The notes beneath the pieces are model-generated. The model had not been told where the DNA came from. It ran no database searches and worked only from the letters and a program-made list of their open reading frames with translations. DNA of 64,000 nt from Salipiger sp. CCB-MM3 (GTDB lineage Bacteria > Pseudomonadota > Alphaproteobacteria > Rhodobacterales > Rhodobacteraceae), in contig NZ_CP014596.1 of NCBI RefSeq assembly GCF_001687105.1, forward strand, positions 427,501 through 491,500, read 5' to 3'. Shown here piece after piece: positions 48,327 through 56,839 of this stretch. The translations under genes and the position numbers were made by a program. Each line of letters starts with the position of its first letter. Position 1 is the stretch's first letter.

Positions 48327-49910
48327 ATGCGGGAAGGGAGTTACACCTACAAGCTGTTCTCACGCAGCGATTTCAGCGCCTTCTGGGCGCTGTTCACCGA
48401 CAATCTGATCAACCTGATGGTGCTGGCGGGTGTCTGCCAGTTCGTCTTTGGCATGCCGTCCGAGATCGTCTATGGCCGCATCCTGCCCGGCGCGGCAGTG
48501 GCGATCCTGTCGGGCGTCGCGGCCTATGTGGTGCTGGCCAAACGCGCCGCTGCGCGCCACGGGCGCGATGTCACCGCCCTGCCCTACGGCATCTCGACGC
48601 CGGTGATGTTCGTCTATCTCTTCGGGGTCATCGGCCCGATCTACTGGGCCACCAACGATCCCACGCTGGCGTGGCAGGTGGGCATCGGCGCGGGCTTCAT
48701 CGGCGGCATCGTCGCCGCCTTCGGGGCCATCGTCGGGCCTTGGCTGAAGCGGGTCACCCCGCGCGCCGGGATGCTTGGCACGCTCTGCGGCATCGCGCTG
48801 GTGTTCATCGGCACCGTGCCGCTGGCGACGATCTTCGAGCAGCCCTACATCGGTTTTGCCTCTTTGATCATCATCCTCTGGGGCCTTGTCGGGCGCTTCC
48901 GCCTGCCGTTCAACATTCCCGCGGGCCTGCTGGCGCTGATCGTCGGCACCGCCGTGGCCTTCAGCATCGGCGAGGCGCGGATCAGCCTCGAGGGCACCGG
49001 CTTTTACCCGCCGCTGCCCTATGTGGGCGATCTGATCGCGGGCATTCTGCACCTCTTTGCCAACCCCGAGCTCTTCCTCGTGCTGGTGCCCGTGCAGATC
49101 TACAATTTCATCGAAACGATGAACAACGTCGAGAGCGCCGAAAGCGCCGGGGATCACTACCCGGTCGGCGTCTGCCAGATCACCGACGGGCTTGGCACGA
49201 TGATCGGCGCGGTCTTTGGCTCGCCCTTCCCCACAACCGCCTATATCGGCCACCCGGCCTATAAGCGTATGGGCGCGCATGCGGGCTATATCATCGGTGT
49301 CGGCACGGTGATCCCGCTCGCTGCCTTCCTTGGCCTGCTGGCCTTTCTCAACAACCTGATCCCCGAGGCCGCCGCCGCACCGGTTCTGGTCTTCGTGGCG
49401 CTGAGCCTGATCACCAACACCGCCCATTGCGTGAAGCCCGCGCATATGGCTGCCGTCACCATCGCGATGATGCCGCATGTCTCGTCCTTCCTGATGATCA
49501 AATGGGGGGCGCTGATGGGCGCGCTGCAGGCGACCGGCGTCGAGGGCCTGCCGCAGCTTGGTGACGAGGCGCTGACCGCCGCGCTGCTGCAACAGGGCGC
49601 GCATTTCGCCGGGCATCTCTCGCTGAGCCAAGGCGCGATCCTGACCGGGCTCATCTGGGGCGCCATCGTCGCCAGCGTGATCGACGGGAGGTTCCGCAAC
49701 GCCGGGGGCTTCGCGCTCGCTGCCGCGCTGATGTCGCTGGTGGGGATCATCCACGGTGCCAGCCTGCATTGGCCCGCGCTCGGCCCGGTGTCGGCCGGTT
49801 ACCTGATCGCCGCCGCCTTCCTCTATATCTACCCGCTGTTCCACCGCGAGGGCGCTGCGCACAACGAACATCTGGTGGTCGAAGAACCGCCCGCCGCGCC
49901 CGCCGAATAA
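48327..49910 (+). CDS. NCS2 family purine permease (AzgA/hypoxanthine-guanine branch-like)
   Basis: 527 residues with twelve or more helices. T-A-L-P-Y-G-I-S-T-P and N-N-V-E-S-A-E-S-A-G-D are features of the AzgA-like branch of NCS2 transporters, which differs from the UraA/XanQ branch represented at 58161. The N-terminus (S-D-F-S-A-F-W-A-L-F-T-D-N) matches permeases often annotated as purine/xanthine permeases in roseobacters. It sits between xdhABC and guanine deaminase. Proton-driven uptake of guanine, hypoxanthine or xanthine is likely. Confidence 0.85.
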   Translation: MREGSYTYKLFSRSDFSAFWALFTDNLINLMVLAGVCQFVFGMPSEIVYGRILPGAAVAILSGVAAYVVLAKRAAARHGRDVTALPYGISTPVMFVYLFGVIGPIYWATNDPTLAWQVGIGAGFIGGIVAAFGAIVGPWLKRVTPRAGMLGTLCGIALVFIGTVPLATIFEQPYIGFASLIIILWGLVGRFRLPFNIPAGLLALIVGTAVAFSIGEARISLEGTGFYPPLPYVGDLIAGILHLFANPELFLVLVPVQIYNFIETMNNVESAESAGDHYPVGVCQITDGLGTMIGAVFGSPFPTTAYIGHPAYKRMGAHAGYIIGVGTVIPLAAFLGLLAFLNNLIPEAAAAPVLVFVALSLITNTAHCVKPAHMAAVTIAMMPHVSSFLMIKWGALMGALQATGVEGLPQLGDEALTAALLQQGAHFAGHLSLSQGAILTGLIWGAIVASVIDGRFRNAGGFALAAALMSLVGIIHGASLHWPALGPVSAGYLIAAAFLYIYPLFHREGAAHNEHLVVEEPPAAPAE

Positions 49911-49927
49911 CCGCGACACACTCTCTG

Positions 49928-49958
49928 GCGGCGCGGGCCCCATCCCGGCCCGCGCCGC
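49928..49958 (+). terminator. GC-rich hairpin between permease and guaD
   Basis: Perfect 12-bp stem GCGGCGCGGGCC / GGCCCGCGCCGC with loop CCATCCC, followed by TCTTT. It lies 17 bases after the permease stop and 37 before guaD. Possible terminator or attenuator inside the purine gene run. Confidence 0.55.
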
Positions 49959-49994
49959 TCTTTCCCTCCCCGCCCGTTCCCGAAAGGTATCCCC

Positions 49995-51332
49995 ATGAAG
50001 ACCGACCAAGTGCTCCTGCGCGGACGCATCCTCAGTTTCACTGCCGAACCGCAGGGCCCCGAGGATCATGCCGCCTATCGCTATATCGAGGATGGGGCGA
50101 TCCTGATCGCGGGCGGGATCATTCGTGGCACCGGCAGCTACGATCAGCTGGCCCGGCAAGCGCCGAGCGTGCCGGTGGTGGACCACCGCCCGCATCTGCT
50201 TATGCCCGGTTTCATCGACACCCACATCCATTTCCCGCAGGTGCAGGTCATCGCCTCCTGGGGCGCGCAACTGCTGGATTGGCTTAACAGCTACACATTC
50301 CCCGAAGAGACCCGTTTCGCCGACCCCGCCCATGCCGAAGCCACGGCAGACTGGTTCATGGGCCAGCTTTGCGCCCATGGCACCACCAGCGCCGTTGCCT
50401 ATGCGTCGGTGCATGAGACCTCTGCCGAGGCGTTCTTCAGCGCCGCCGCGCGCCGCGACATGCGGATGATCACCGGCAAGGTGATGATGGACCGCAACGC
50501 GCCCGAGGCGCTGCGCGACACGCCGCAATCGGGCTATGACGCCACCAAGCGGCTGATCGCCCGCTGGCATGGCAAGGGCCGCGCCAGCTATGCCATCACG
50601 CCGCGCTTTGCCATCACCTCGAGCCCCGAGCAGATGGAGATGGCGGGCGCGCTCACCGCCGAGCACCCCGAGTGCTATGTGCAGACCCACCTGTCAGAAA
50701 ACCGCGACGAGATCGCCTATACGCTGAGCCTTTATCCCGAGGCGCCCGACTACCTTGGCGTCTATGAGCGCTATGGCCTGCTTGGCCCCAAGGCGCTGCT
50801 GGGCCATTCGATCCACCTTGAGCCGCGCGAGATTGACCTGCTGGCCGAGACCGGCGCGAAGCCGGTGTTCTGCCCGACCTCGAACCTCTTCCTTGGCAGC
50901 GGGCTTTTTGACGATGCGGGGCTGCGCGGCCGTGGGATCACCAATGCCATCGCGACGGATGTCGGCGCGGGCACCAGCTACTCGATGCTGCAAACGCTGA
51001 ACGAGGCCTACAAGGTGCTGCAGTTGCAGGGCCAGAAACTGCACCCGTTGCGTGCCTTCCATTGGATCACCCGCGGCAATGCCGTGGCGCTGGGGCTGGA
51101 AGACAAGATCGGCACGCTTGAGCCGGGGACCGAGGCGGATATCGTGGTGCTCGACAGCGCGGCGACCGAGCCGATGGCGCTGCGGATGCAGCGGGCCGAG
51201 ACGCTGAGCGAAGAGCTTTTTGTGCTGCAAATGCTGGGTGATGATCGTGCGGTGGCTGAGACCTATGTGGCTGGCACCCCGCAGAAGATCGGCGCGCGCG
51301 CGGCGAGGCAACCGGCGTTGCAGCCGGCCTGA
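49995..51332 (+). CDS. guaD: Guanine deaminase
   Basis: 445 residues. It is a metal-dependent amidohydrolase with P-G-F-I-D-T-H-I-H-F-P-Q (first metal histidines), then Q-T-H-L-S-E-N, G-H-S-I-H-L and A-T-D-V-G-A-G-T-S-Y-S-M, the guanine-deaminase pattern with the catalytic Asp. It converts guanine to xanthine, feeding xanthine dehydrogenase encoded upstream. AAAGGT precedes the ATG. Normal family length. Confidence 0.93.
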   Translation: MKTDQVLLRGRILSFTAEPQGPEDHAAYRYIEDGAILIAGGIIRGTGSYDQLARQAPSVPVVDHRPHLLMPGFIDTHIHFPQVQVIASWGAQLLDWLNSYTFPEETRFADPAHAEATADWFMGQLCAHGTTSAVAYASVHETSAEAFFSAAARRDMRMITGKVMMDRNAPEALRDTPQSGYDATKRLIARWHGKGRASYAITPRFAITSSPEQMEMAGALTAEHPECYVQTHLSENRDEIAYTLSLYPEAPDYLGVYERYGLLGPKALLGHSIHLEPREIDLLAETGAKPVFCPTSNLFLGSGLFDDAGLRGRGITNAIATDVGAGTSYSMLQTLNEAYKVLQLQGQKLHPLRAFHWITRGNAVALGLEDKIGTLEPGTEADIVVLDSAATEPMALRMQRAETLSEELFVLQMLGDDRAVAETYVAGTPQKIGARAARQPALQPA

Positions 51333-51340
51333 CGCGCAAG

Positions 51341-51365
51341 GCCGGCCCGCCGCTGGTGGGCCGGC
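51341..51365 (+). terminator. Hairpin after guaD
   Basis: GCCGGCCC / GGGCCGGC, 8-bp perfect stem with a 9-nt loop, eight bases after the guaD stop; TTTT follows about ten bases later. Plausible end of the xdh-guaD run. Confidence 0.5.
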
Positions 51366-51409
51366 AGAGCGGCTTTTCCTTTCTGCATTGCCGAAAAACC
51401 GGGCACGAT

Positions 51410-51428
51410 TTTCTTGTTTTCCAAGAAA
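51410..51428. promoter_or_regulatory. Inverted repeat TTTCTTG-N5-CAAGAAA upstream of ureidoglycine aminohydrolase
   Basis: Perfect 7-bp arms separated by TTTTC, about 80 bases before the ATG at 51510, in an otherwise GC-rich spacer. The size suits an IclR- or GntR-type operator. The binding protein is unknown; the IclR gene next door is one candidate. Confidence 0.4.
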
Positions 51429-51509
51429 GACCTTTCGTCTCGCGCCCTGTCGCGCCCGGCGCAGCCGCCGCCCATACTCGGGGCAATGCCTCTCCGACCG
51501 GAACCAGAA

Positions 51510-52385
51510 ATGACCCCCAACTACTACGCCCCCACCGGCGGCCACCCACCGCAGAGCCAACTGCTGACCGACCGCGCGGTGTTCACCGACGCCTACGCGG
51601 TGATCCCCAAGGGCACGATGCGCGACATCGTCACCAGCTTCCTGCCCTTCTGGGAAGAAACCCGCCTCTGGGTTCTGTCCCGCCCGCTCAGCGGCTTTGC
51701 CGAGACCTTCTCACAGTACATCATGGAAGTGCAGCCGGGCGGCGGCTCGGACCATCCCGAAACCGAAGCGGGCGCCGAGGGTGTGCTCTTCGTCGTGGAG
51801 GGCGAAGCTACGCTCACCGTCGAGGGCGAGAGCCATGTGCTGCGCGAAGGCGGCTATGCCTTCCTGCCGCCCGCCACGCTCTGGACCCTGCGCAACAAGG
51901 GTGATGACACCCTGCGCTTCCATTGGATCCGCAAAGCCTATGAGGCCGTGCCCGGCCTGCCCCACCCCGAGGTGATCATCGCCAACGAGCAGGACATCGC
52001 GCCCACCCCGATGCCCGGCACCGACGGCAAATGGGCGACCACCCGTTTCGTCGACCCCAGCGACCTGCGTCATGACATGCATGTCACCGTGGTGACCTTC
52101 GAGCCCGGCGCGGTCATCCCCTTTGCCGAGACCCATGTGATGGAGCACGGGCTTTACGTACTGGAGGGCAAGGCGGTCTACCGGCTCAATCAGGACTGGG
52201 TCGAGGTCGAGGCCGGGGATTACATGTGGCTGCGCGCTTTCTGCCCGCAGGCCTGCTACGCGGGCGGGCCGGGCCGCTTCCGCTACCTGCTCTACAAGGA
52301 CGTGAACCGGCATATGGCGCTGCGCCCCTCTGGCGCCGCCCAGCCCATGCCTGCGGCAAAGAAGATCAGCGCTCCGGCGGAGTGA
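51510..52385 (+). CDS. allE: (S)-ureidoglycine aminohydrolase
   Basis: 291 residues from the ATG at 51510; an ATG at 51486 is in frame but less well placed. Two cupin domains are visible. The first has S-D-H-P-E-T-E-A-G-A-E-G-V and a G-Y-A-F-L-P-P turn. The second has the Mn-site E-T-H-V-M-E-H-G and a Y-M-W-L-R-A-F-C-P-Q-A-C-Y segment, both characteristic of UGlyAH (E. coli YlbA/AllE). It releases ammonia from (S)-ureidoglycine to give (S)-ureidoglycolate, substrate of the lyase at 59677. Its 3' end overlaps the convergent bhcR gene by 20 bases. Confidence 0.9.
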   Translation: MTPNYYAPTGGHPPQSQLLTDRAVFTDAYAVIPKGTMRDIVTSFLPFWEETRLWVLSRPLSGFAETFSQYIMEVQPGGGSDHPETEAGAEGVLFVVEGEATLTVEGESHVLREGGYAFLPPATLWTLRNKGDDTLRFHWIRKAYEAVPGLPHPEVIIANEQDIAPTPMPGTDGKWATTRFVDPSDLRHDMHVTVVTFEPGAVIPFAETHVMEHGLYVLEGKAVYRLNQDWVEVEAGDYMWLRAFCPQACYAGGPGRFRYLLYKDVNRHMALRPSGAAQPMPAAKKISAPAE

Positions 52386-53211
52386 CCCCACCAATCGCCG
52401 ACGTCAATTCCCGAGCCGCGCGCATCACCGCGCGGCTCGTTTCATCCGTCATGTCCTCGCGCATGCGGATCGTCGGGCCGGAGACGGAAATCCCAGCCGC
52501 CGCCTCGCCCGAGGCATCGAAGACCGCCGCCGCGATGCAGCGCATCCCGAGGTTCTTTTCCTCTGCATCAATGGAATAGCCCCGCGCCCGGATCGCCGCG
52601 AGATCGGCGCGCAGCGCCTCGGGCTCGGCCAGCGTATGCGCGGTGAACCGCTCCATCTTACGCGCCAGCAGCTTCTCCAAACGCTCCCCAGCCATCTCGG
52701 CCAGCAGCGCCTTGCCGATGCCCGAGGCATGCAGCGGCGACAGCGTGCCCGGCGGAAAGAAGGCGCGGATGCTCTCATGCGTTTCGACCTGACTGACAAA
52801 CAGCACCGAGGCTTCGCGCACGATGCCCAAGTTGGCGGTTTCCCCGGTCTCCTCCATCAGTGCGCGCAGGATCGGTCGGGCCCGCTCCACAAGGCTGGTG
52901 CGCCGCAGGAAGCGCGCGCCGATGACGAAGGCCTGCGGGCCGATGTGCCAAAGCTGTTCGGCAGGATCGAACTCGACCAGCCGCCGCCCCTCGAGCGTGA
53001 CCAGAATACGGTAAACCGTGGCCGGAGACTGCCGCAGGTCGCCCGCCAGTTCCGAGAGGGTCAGGCCGGGATGGGCGCTCAGGTAGTCCAGCACCTCCAT
53101 CGCCCGGTCGAGCGATTTGATGGTGTTCTGCGCGCTGTTGTCCTCCCAGCCGCGCGGCCTGCCACGCGCGCGGCGGGGGCTGGTTTCGGCATCTTTCGGA
53201 GAATCCATCAA
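52366..53211 (-). CDS. bhcR: IclR family regulator, probable BhcR of the BHAC operon
   Basis: 281 residues. A basic N-terminus (R-R-A-R-G-R-P-R-G) precedes the IclR HTH (L-T-L-S-E-L-A-G-D-L-R-Q-S-P-A-T-V-Y-R-I-L) and the effector domain from about 105, with A-S-G-I-G-K-A-L-L-A. It is divergent from bhcABCD, exactly as in known BHAC clusters, where BhcR senses glyoxylate. Start at 53211 (Met-Met). The inverted repeat at 53296 in the shared spacer is the likely binding site. The name is assigned by family plus synteny. Confidence 0.88.
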   Translation of the reverse strand: MMDSPKDAETSPRRARGRPRGWEDNSAQNTIKSLDRAMEVLDYLSAHPGLTLSELAGDLRQSPATVYRILVTLEGRRLVEFDPAEQLWHIGPQAFVIGARFLRRTSLVERARPILRALMEETGETANLGIVREASVLFVSQVETHESIRAFFPPGTLSPLHASGIGKALLAEMAGERLEKLLARKMERFTAHTLAEPEALRADLAAIRARGYSIDAEEKNLGMRCIAAAVFDASGEAAAGISVSGPTIRMREDMTDETSRAVMRAARELTSAIGGVTPPER

Positions 53212-53295
53212 ATCTCTTTCATTCTACTTGAAAGCCGAATTCACGATATGAAAAAATCAACCCTCTGACAACGCTTGATCTTCTCGACAATTACA

Positions 53296-53318
53296 TTTTT
53301 GAAAAACGATTTCAAAAA
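53296..53318. promoter_or_regulatory. Probable BhcR operator: TTTTTGAAA-N5-TTTCAAAAA
   Basis: Perfect 9-bp inverted repeat with spacer AACGA, between divergent bhcR (start 53211) and bhcA (start 53377). Its core TGAAA-N5-TTTCA has the geometry of IclR-family sites such as KdgR boxes. Its distance to both starts allows control of both genes. Confidence 0.6.
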
Positions 53319-53376
53319 AATTTCCACACGCGGACAGCCCGGCTACGGTGGCTTTCAGCGACCAAAGGAGGTGGCC

Positions 53377-54576
53377 ATGAGCTTTCAGAACCCCGTTTTC
53401 ATTCCGGGCCCGACCAACATCCCCGAGAGCCTGCGCAAGGCCTGCGACATGCCGACGATCGACCATCGCTCGCCGCTGTTTGGGCAGATCCTGCACCCCG
53501 CGCGCGAGCGCGTGCGCCGTGTGCTGAAGAGCGCCAGCGCCGAGGTGTTCATCTTTCCCTCGACCGGCACTGGCGGCTGGGAGACGGCGCTGACCAATAC
53601 GCTCTCGCCGGGCGATACCGTGCTGGCGGCGCGCAATGGCATGTTCAGCCACCGCTGGATCGACATGTGCCAGCGCCACGGGCTGACCGTCGAAGTGGTG
53701 GAAACCGCGTGGGGCGAGGGCCTGCCCGCAGACCGCTACGCCGAGATCCTCGCCGCCGACAAAAGCCGCCGCATCAAGGCCGTGCTCGCCACTCACAACG
53801 AGACCGCCACCGGCGTGCGCTCGGACATCGCCGCAGTGCGCCGCGCGCTCGACGACGTGGATCACCCGGCGCTGCTGTTTGTCGATGGCGTCAGCTCGAT
53901 CGCCTCGATGGATTTCCGGTTTGACGACTGGGGCGTCGATGTCGCCGTCACCGGCTCGCAGAAGGGCTTCATGCTGCCTCCGGGCCTTGCCATCACCGGC
54001 TTCAGCGAGAAGGCCATGGCGGCGACGCAAACCGCAAAACTGCCGCGCACGTTCTTCGACGTGCATGACATGGCCAAGGGCTATGCCAATGATGCCTACC
54101 CCTACACGCCCGCCGTCGGCCTGCTGAACGGGCTCAACGAGGCCTGCCGGATGCTGCTGGACGAGGGGCTGGAGAATGTCTTTGCCCGACACCACCGCAT
54201 CGCCGAGGGCGTGCGCGCCGCCGTCGGCGCATGGGGGCTGGAGCTTTGCGCCGCCTCGCCCGATCTCTATTCGGACACGGTCAGCGCGATCCGCACGCCG
54301 GAAGGGTTCAACGCCACCGATATCGTCAGCCACGCCGCGCAGACCTATGGCGTCGCCTTCGGCACGGGGCTTGGCGAGGTTGCCGGGAAAGTGTTCCGCA
54401 TCGGGCATCTGGGCAGCCTGACCGACGTCATGGCGCTGTCGGGTCTTGCCACGGCCGAGATGTGCATGAAGGATCTGGGGCTGAAGATCACTCTGGGCTC
54501 GGGTGTCGCGGCGGCGCAGGAGGTTTACCGCACCAGCACCGCCACCGCCCGCACCGCCAGTCAGGAGGCCGCGTGA
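53377..54576 (+). CDS. bhcA: Aspartate-glyoxylate aminotransferase BhcA
   Basis: 399 residues from the ATG at 53377, preceded by AAAGGAGG; the frame is open from 53275. It is a class V-type aminotransferase (serine-glyoxylate family): N-P-V-F-I-P-G-P-T-N-I-P at the start, and the PLP lysine Lys196 in T-G-S-Q-K-G-F-M-L-P-P-G. In the BHAC it transfers the amino group of aspartate to glyoxylate, giving glycine and oxaloacetate. The function is fixed by the operon with bhcB, bhcC and bhcD; out of context it could be read as serine-glyoxylate aminotransferase. Confidence 0.92.
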   Translation: MSFQNPVFIPGPTNIPESLRKACDMPTIDHRSPLFGQILHPARERVRRVLKSASAEVFIFPSTGTGGWETALTNTLSPGDTVLAARNGMFSHRWIDMCQRHGLTVEVVETAWGEGLPADRYAEILAADKSRRIKAVLATHNETATGVRSDIAAVRRALDDVDHPALLFVDGVSSIASMDFRFDDWGVDVAVTGSQKGFMLPPGLAITGFSEKAMAATQTAKLPRTFFDVHDMAKGYANDAYPYTPAVGLLNGLNEACRMLLDEGLENVFARHHRIAEGVRAAVGAWGLELCAASPDLYSDTVSAIRTPEGFNATDIVSHAAQTYGVAFGTGLGEVAGKVFRIGHLGSLTDVMALSGLATAEMCMKDLGLKITLGSGVAAAQEVYRTSTATARTASQEAA

Positions 54577-55547
54577 TGAAAGATATCGCGCTGAACATCC
54601 CTACCTATGACGACATGCTGGCGGCGCATGATCGCATCGCACCGCACATCCATCGCACCCCGGTGCTGACCTCTTCGTTGCTGAACGAGCTCACCGGCGC
54701 GCAGCTGTTCTTCAAGTGTGAGAACTTCCAGAAGGCCGGGGCCTTCAAGGTGCGCGGCGCGTCCAACGCGGTCTTTGGCCTGACCGAGGCCGAGGCAGCC
54801 AAGGGCGTCTGCACCCACAGCTCGGGCAACCATGCGCTGTCGCTGAGCTACGCCGCCGGGCGGCGCGGCATCCCGTGCAATGTGGTCATGCCGCGCAGCG
54901 CGCCGCAGGCCAAGAAGGACGCAGTGCGCGGCTACGGCGGGATCATCACCGAATGCGAGCCGTCCACCTCGTCGCGCGAGGCGGTGTTCGCCGAGGTGCA
55001 GGCGGCCACGGGCGGCGATTTCATCCACCCCTACAACGATCCGCGCGTCATCGCGGGGCAAGGCACCTGCTCGCGCGAGTTCATGGAACAGACCGATGGT
55101 CTCGACATGGTGCTCGCCCCGATCGGCGGCGGCGGGATGATCTCGGGCACCTGCCTGACGCTCTCCACGCTGGCCCCCGAGGTGCAGGTCATCGCCGCCG
55201 AGCCCGAGCAGGCCGACGACGCCTACCGCAGCTTCAAGGCCGGGCACATCATCGCCGATGACGCCCCCGAGACCGTCGCCGACGGGCTGAAGGTGCCACT
55301 CAAGGATCTGACGTGGCATTTCGTCTCGAGCCATGTGAGCGACATTCTCACCGCGTCTGAAGACGAAATCATCGACGCGATGAAGCTGATCTGGAAGCGC
55401 ATGAAAATCGTGATGGAGCCCAGCAGCGCCGTGCCGCTTGCCACCCTCCTCAAGAACCGCGACCGTTTCGCTGGCAAGCGCGTCGGTCTCATCATCACCG
55501 GCGGCAATGTCGATCTCGACCGCCTGCCCTGGACCAAAGGAGCCTGA
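54576..55547 (+). CDS. bhcB: beta-Hydroxyaspartate dehydratase BhcB
   Basis: 323 residues, starting in TGATG overlap with bhcA. It has the serine/threonine dehydratase fold: PLP lysine Lys58 in F-Q-K-A-G-A-F-K-V-R-G-A, H-S-S-G-N-H-A-L-S substrate loop, and the Gly-rich phosphate loop P-I-G-G-G-G-M-I-S-G. It dehydrates (2R,3S)-beta-hydroxyaspartate to iminosuccinate, which BhcD then reduces. Next to bhcA and bhcC this is far more likely than a threonine dehydratase. Confidence 0.92.
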   Translation: MKDIALNIPTYDDMLAAHDRIAPHIHRTPVLTSSLLNELTGAQLFFKCENFQKAGAFKVRGASNAVFGLTEAEAAKGVCTHSSGNHALSLSYAAGRRGIPCNVVMPRSAPQAKKDAVRGYGGIITECEPSTSSREAVFAEVQAATGGDFIHPYNDPRVIAGQGTCSREFMEQTDGLDMVLAPIGGGGMISGTCLTLSTLAPEVQVIAAEPEQADDAYRSFKAGHIIADDAPETVADGLKVPLKDLTWHFVSSHVSDILTASEDEIIDAMKLIWKRMKIVMEPSSAVPLATLLKNRDRFAGKRVGLIITGGNVDLDRLPWTKGA

Positions 55548-55550
55548 GCC

Positions 55551-56714
55551 ATGAACGCACCCGTGACTTTCGACCAACTCGAGGTGGGCTATGACGTGCC
55601 GGCGCTGCCCGGCATGGACGAGGCAGACATCCAGACGCCCTGCCTCGTGCTCGATCTGGACGCGCTCGAGCGCAACATCCGCAAGATGGGCGACTACGCC
55701 CGCGCCCACAACATGCGCCACCGCGTGCACGGCAAGATGCACAAATCCGTGGACGTGGCGAAGCTGCAGATGCGGCTTGGCGGCGCGGTCGGCGTGTGCT
55801 GTCAGAAGGTGTCGGAGGCCGAGGTCTTCGTGCGCGGCGGCATCAAGGACGTGCTGGTCTCAAACCAAGTGCGCGATCCGCGCAAGATCGACCGGCTGGC
55901 GCGGCTGCCGAAACTGGGCGCAAAGATCATTGTCTGCATCGATGACCTCGCCAATGTCGCCGAGCTGTCGGAGGCCGCGCAGCGCCACGGCACCACGCTC
56001 GAGTGCTTTGTCGAGATCGACTGCGGCGCAGGCCGCTGCGGCGTGACCACCGCCACGGCGGTGGTAGAGATCGCGCAGGCCATCGACGCCGCCGAGGGGC
56101 TCAAATTCACCGGCATTCAGGCGTACCAAGGCGCGATGCAGCACCTCGACAGCTATGAGGCGCGGCGCGAGAAACTGGCCATCGCCATCGCACAGGTCGA
56201 AGAGGCCGTGGCGGCGCTGGAGGCAGCGGGGCTGAAGCCCGAGCTGGTCTCGGGCGGCGGCACCGGCAGCTACTATTTCGAGAGCAACTCGGGCGTCTAC
56301 AACGAGCTGCAGTGCGGGTCTTACGCCTTCATGGATGCGGACTATGGCCGCATCCGCGACAAGGACGGCAACCGCATCGACAACGGCGAGTGGGAAAACG
56401 CCTTTTTCATCCTCACGCAGGTGATGAGCCACGCCAAGCCCGAGATCGCGGTCTGTGACGCGGGCCTCAAGGCGCAGTCGGTGGACAGCGGCCTGCCGGT
56501 GATCTTTGGCCGGACCGACGTGGACTACACCAAATGCTCGGACGAGCATGGCGTGATCGCCGACCCGAGCGGCGTGCTGAAGGTGGGCGACAAGCTGAGG
56601 CTCGTGCCCGGCCACTGCGATCCCACCGCCAATGTGCACGATTGGTACGTCGGCGTGCGCGGCGGCAAGGTCGAGACGCTCTGGCCGGTCTCGGCCCGCG
56701 GCAAGGCCTACTGA
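55551..56714 (+). CDS. bhcC: beta-Hydroxyaspartate aldolase BhcC
   Basis: 387 residues. It is a D-threonine-aldolase-like alanine racemase-fold enzyme: H-R-V-H-G-K-M-H-K near residues 57-65, with Lys62 as probable PLP lysine, and conserved E-I-D-C-G-A-G-R-C-G-V. The N-terminus (V-G-Y-D-V-P-A-L-P-G-M-D-E) is as in characterised BhcC proteins. It condenses glycine and glyoxylate to beta-hydroxyaspartate. GGAGCCTGAGCC precedes the ATG, three bases after bhcB. Confidence 0.93.
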   Translation: MNAPVTFDQLEVGYDVPALPGMDEADIQTPCLVLDLDALERNIRKMGDYARAHNMRHRVHGKMHKSVDVAKLQMRLGGAVGVCCQKVSEAEVFVRGGIKDVLVSNQVRDPRKIDRLARLPKLGAKIIVCIDDLANVAELSEAAQRHGTTLECFVEIDCGAGRCGVTTATAVVEIAQAIDAAEGLKFTGIQAYQGAMQHLDSYEARREKLAIAIAQVEEAVAALEAAGLKPELVSGGGTGSYYFESNSGVYNELQCGSYAFMDADYGRIRDKDGNRIDNGEWENAFFILTQVMSHAKPEIAVCDAGLKAQSVDSGLPVIFGRTDVDYTKCSDEHGVIADPSGVLKVGDKLRLVPGHCDPTANVHDWYVGVRGGKVETLWPVSARGKAY

Positions 56715-56724
56715 TCCTCCAGCA

Positions 56725-56756
56725 TCACTCTTTGCCCCGTTCACTCTTTGCCCCGT
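56725..56756 (+). repeat. Perfect 16-bp tandem duplication in the bhcC-bhcD spacer
   Basis: TCACTCTTTGCCCCGT occurs twice head to tail, at 56725-56740 and 56741-56756, immediately after the bhcC stop. Likely a slippage product; no coding role. Confidence 0.85.
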
Positions 56757-56782
56757 GCCCGGACCGACCTCCGGGTACGCCT

Positions 56783-56821
56783 CGCCCGCGCGCTCTCTTG
56801 TCCCGGCGCGCGGGCGCTTTT
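56783..56821 (+). terminator. Terminator-like hairpin inside the bhc operon
   Basis: Perfect 11-bp stem CGCCCGCGCGC / GCGCGCGGGCG with a 12-nt loop, followed by CTTTTCT, 69 bases after the bhcC stop and 19 before bhcD. Its form is that of an intrinsic terminator or attenuator, which would lower bhcD expression relative to bhcABC unless read through. Confidence 0.65.
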
Positions 56822-56839
56822 CTTTGAAAGGAGAGCTTC

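Noticed and set aside
53377-54576. Reading bhcA as serine-glyoxylate aminotransferase of the serine cycle
   Set aside because: No serine-cycle partners are near, whereas bhcB, bhcC, bhcD and an IclR gene are in the canonical BHAC order.
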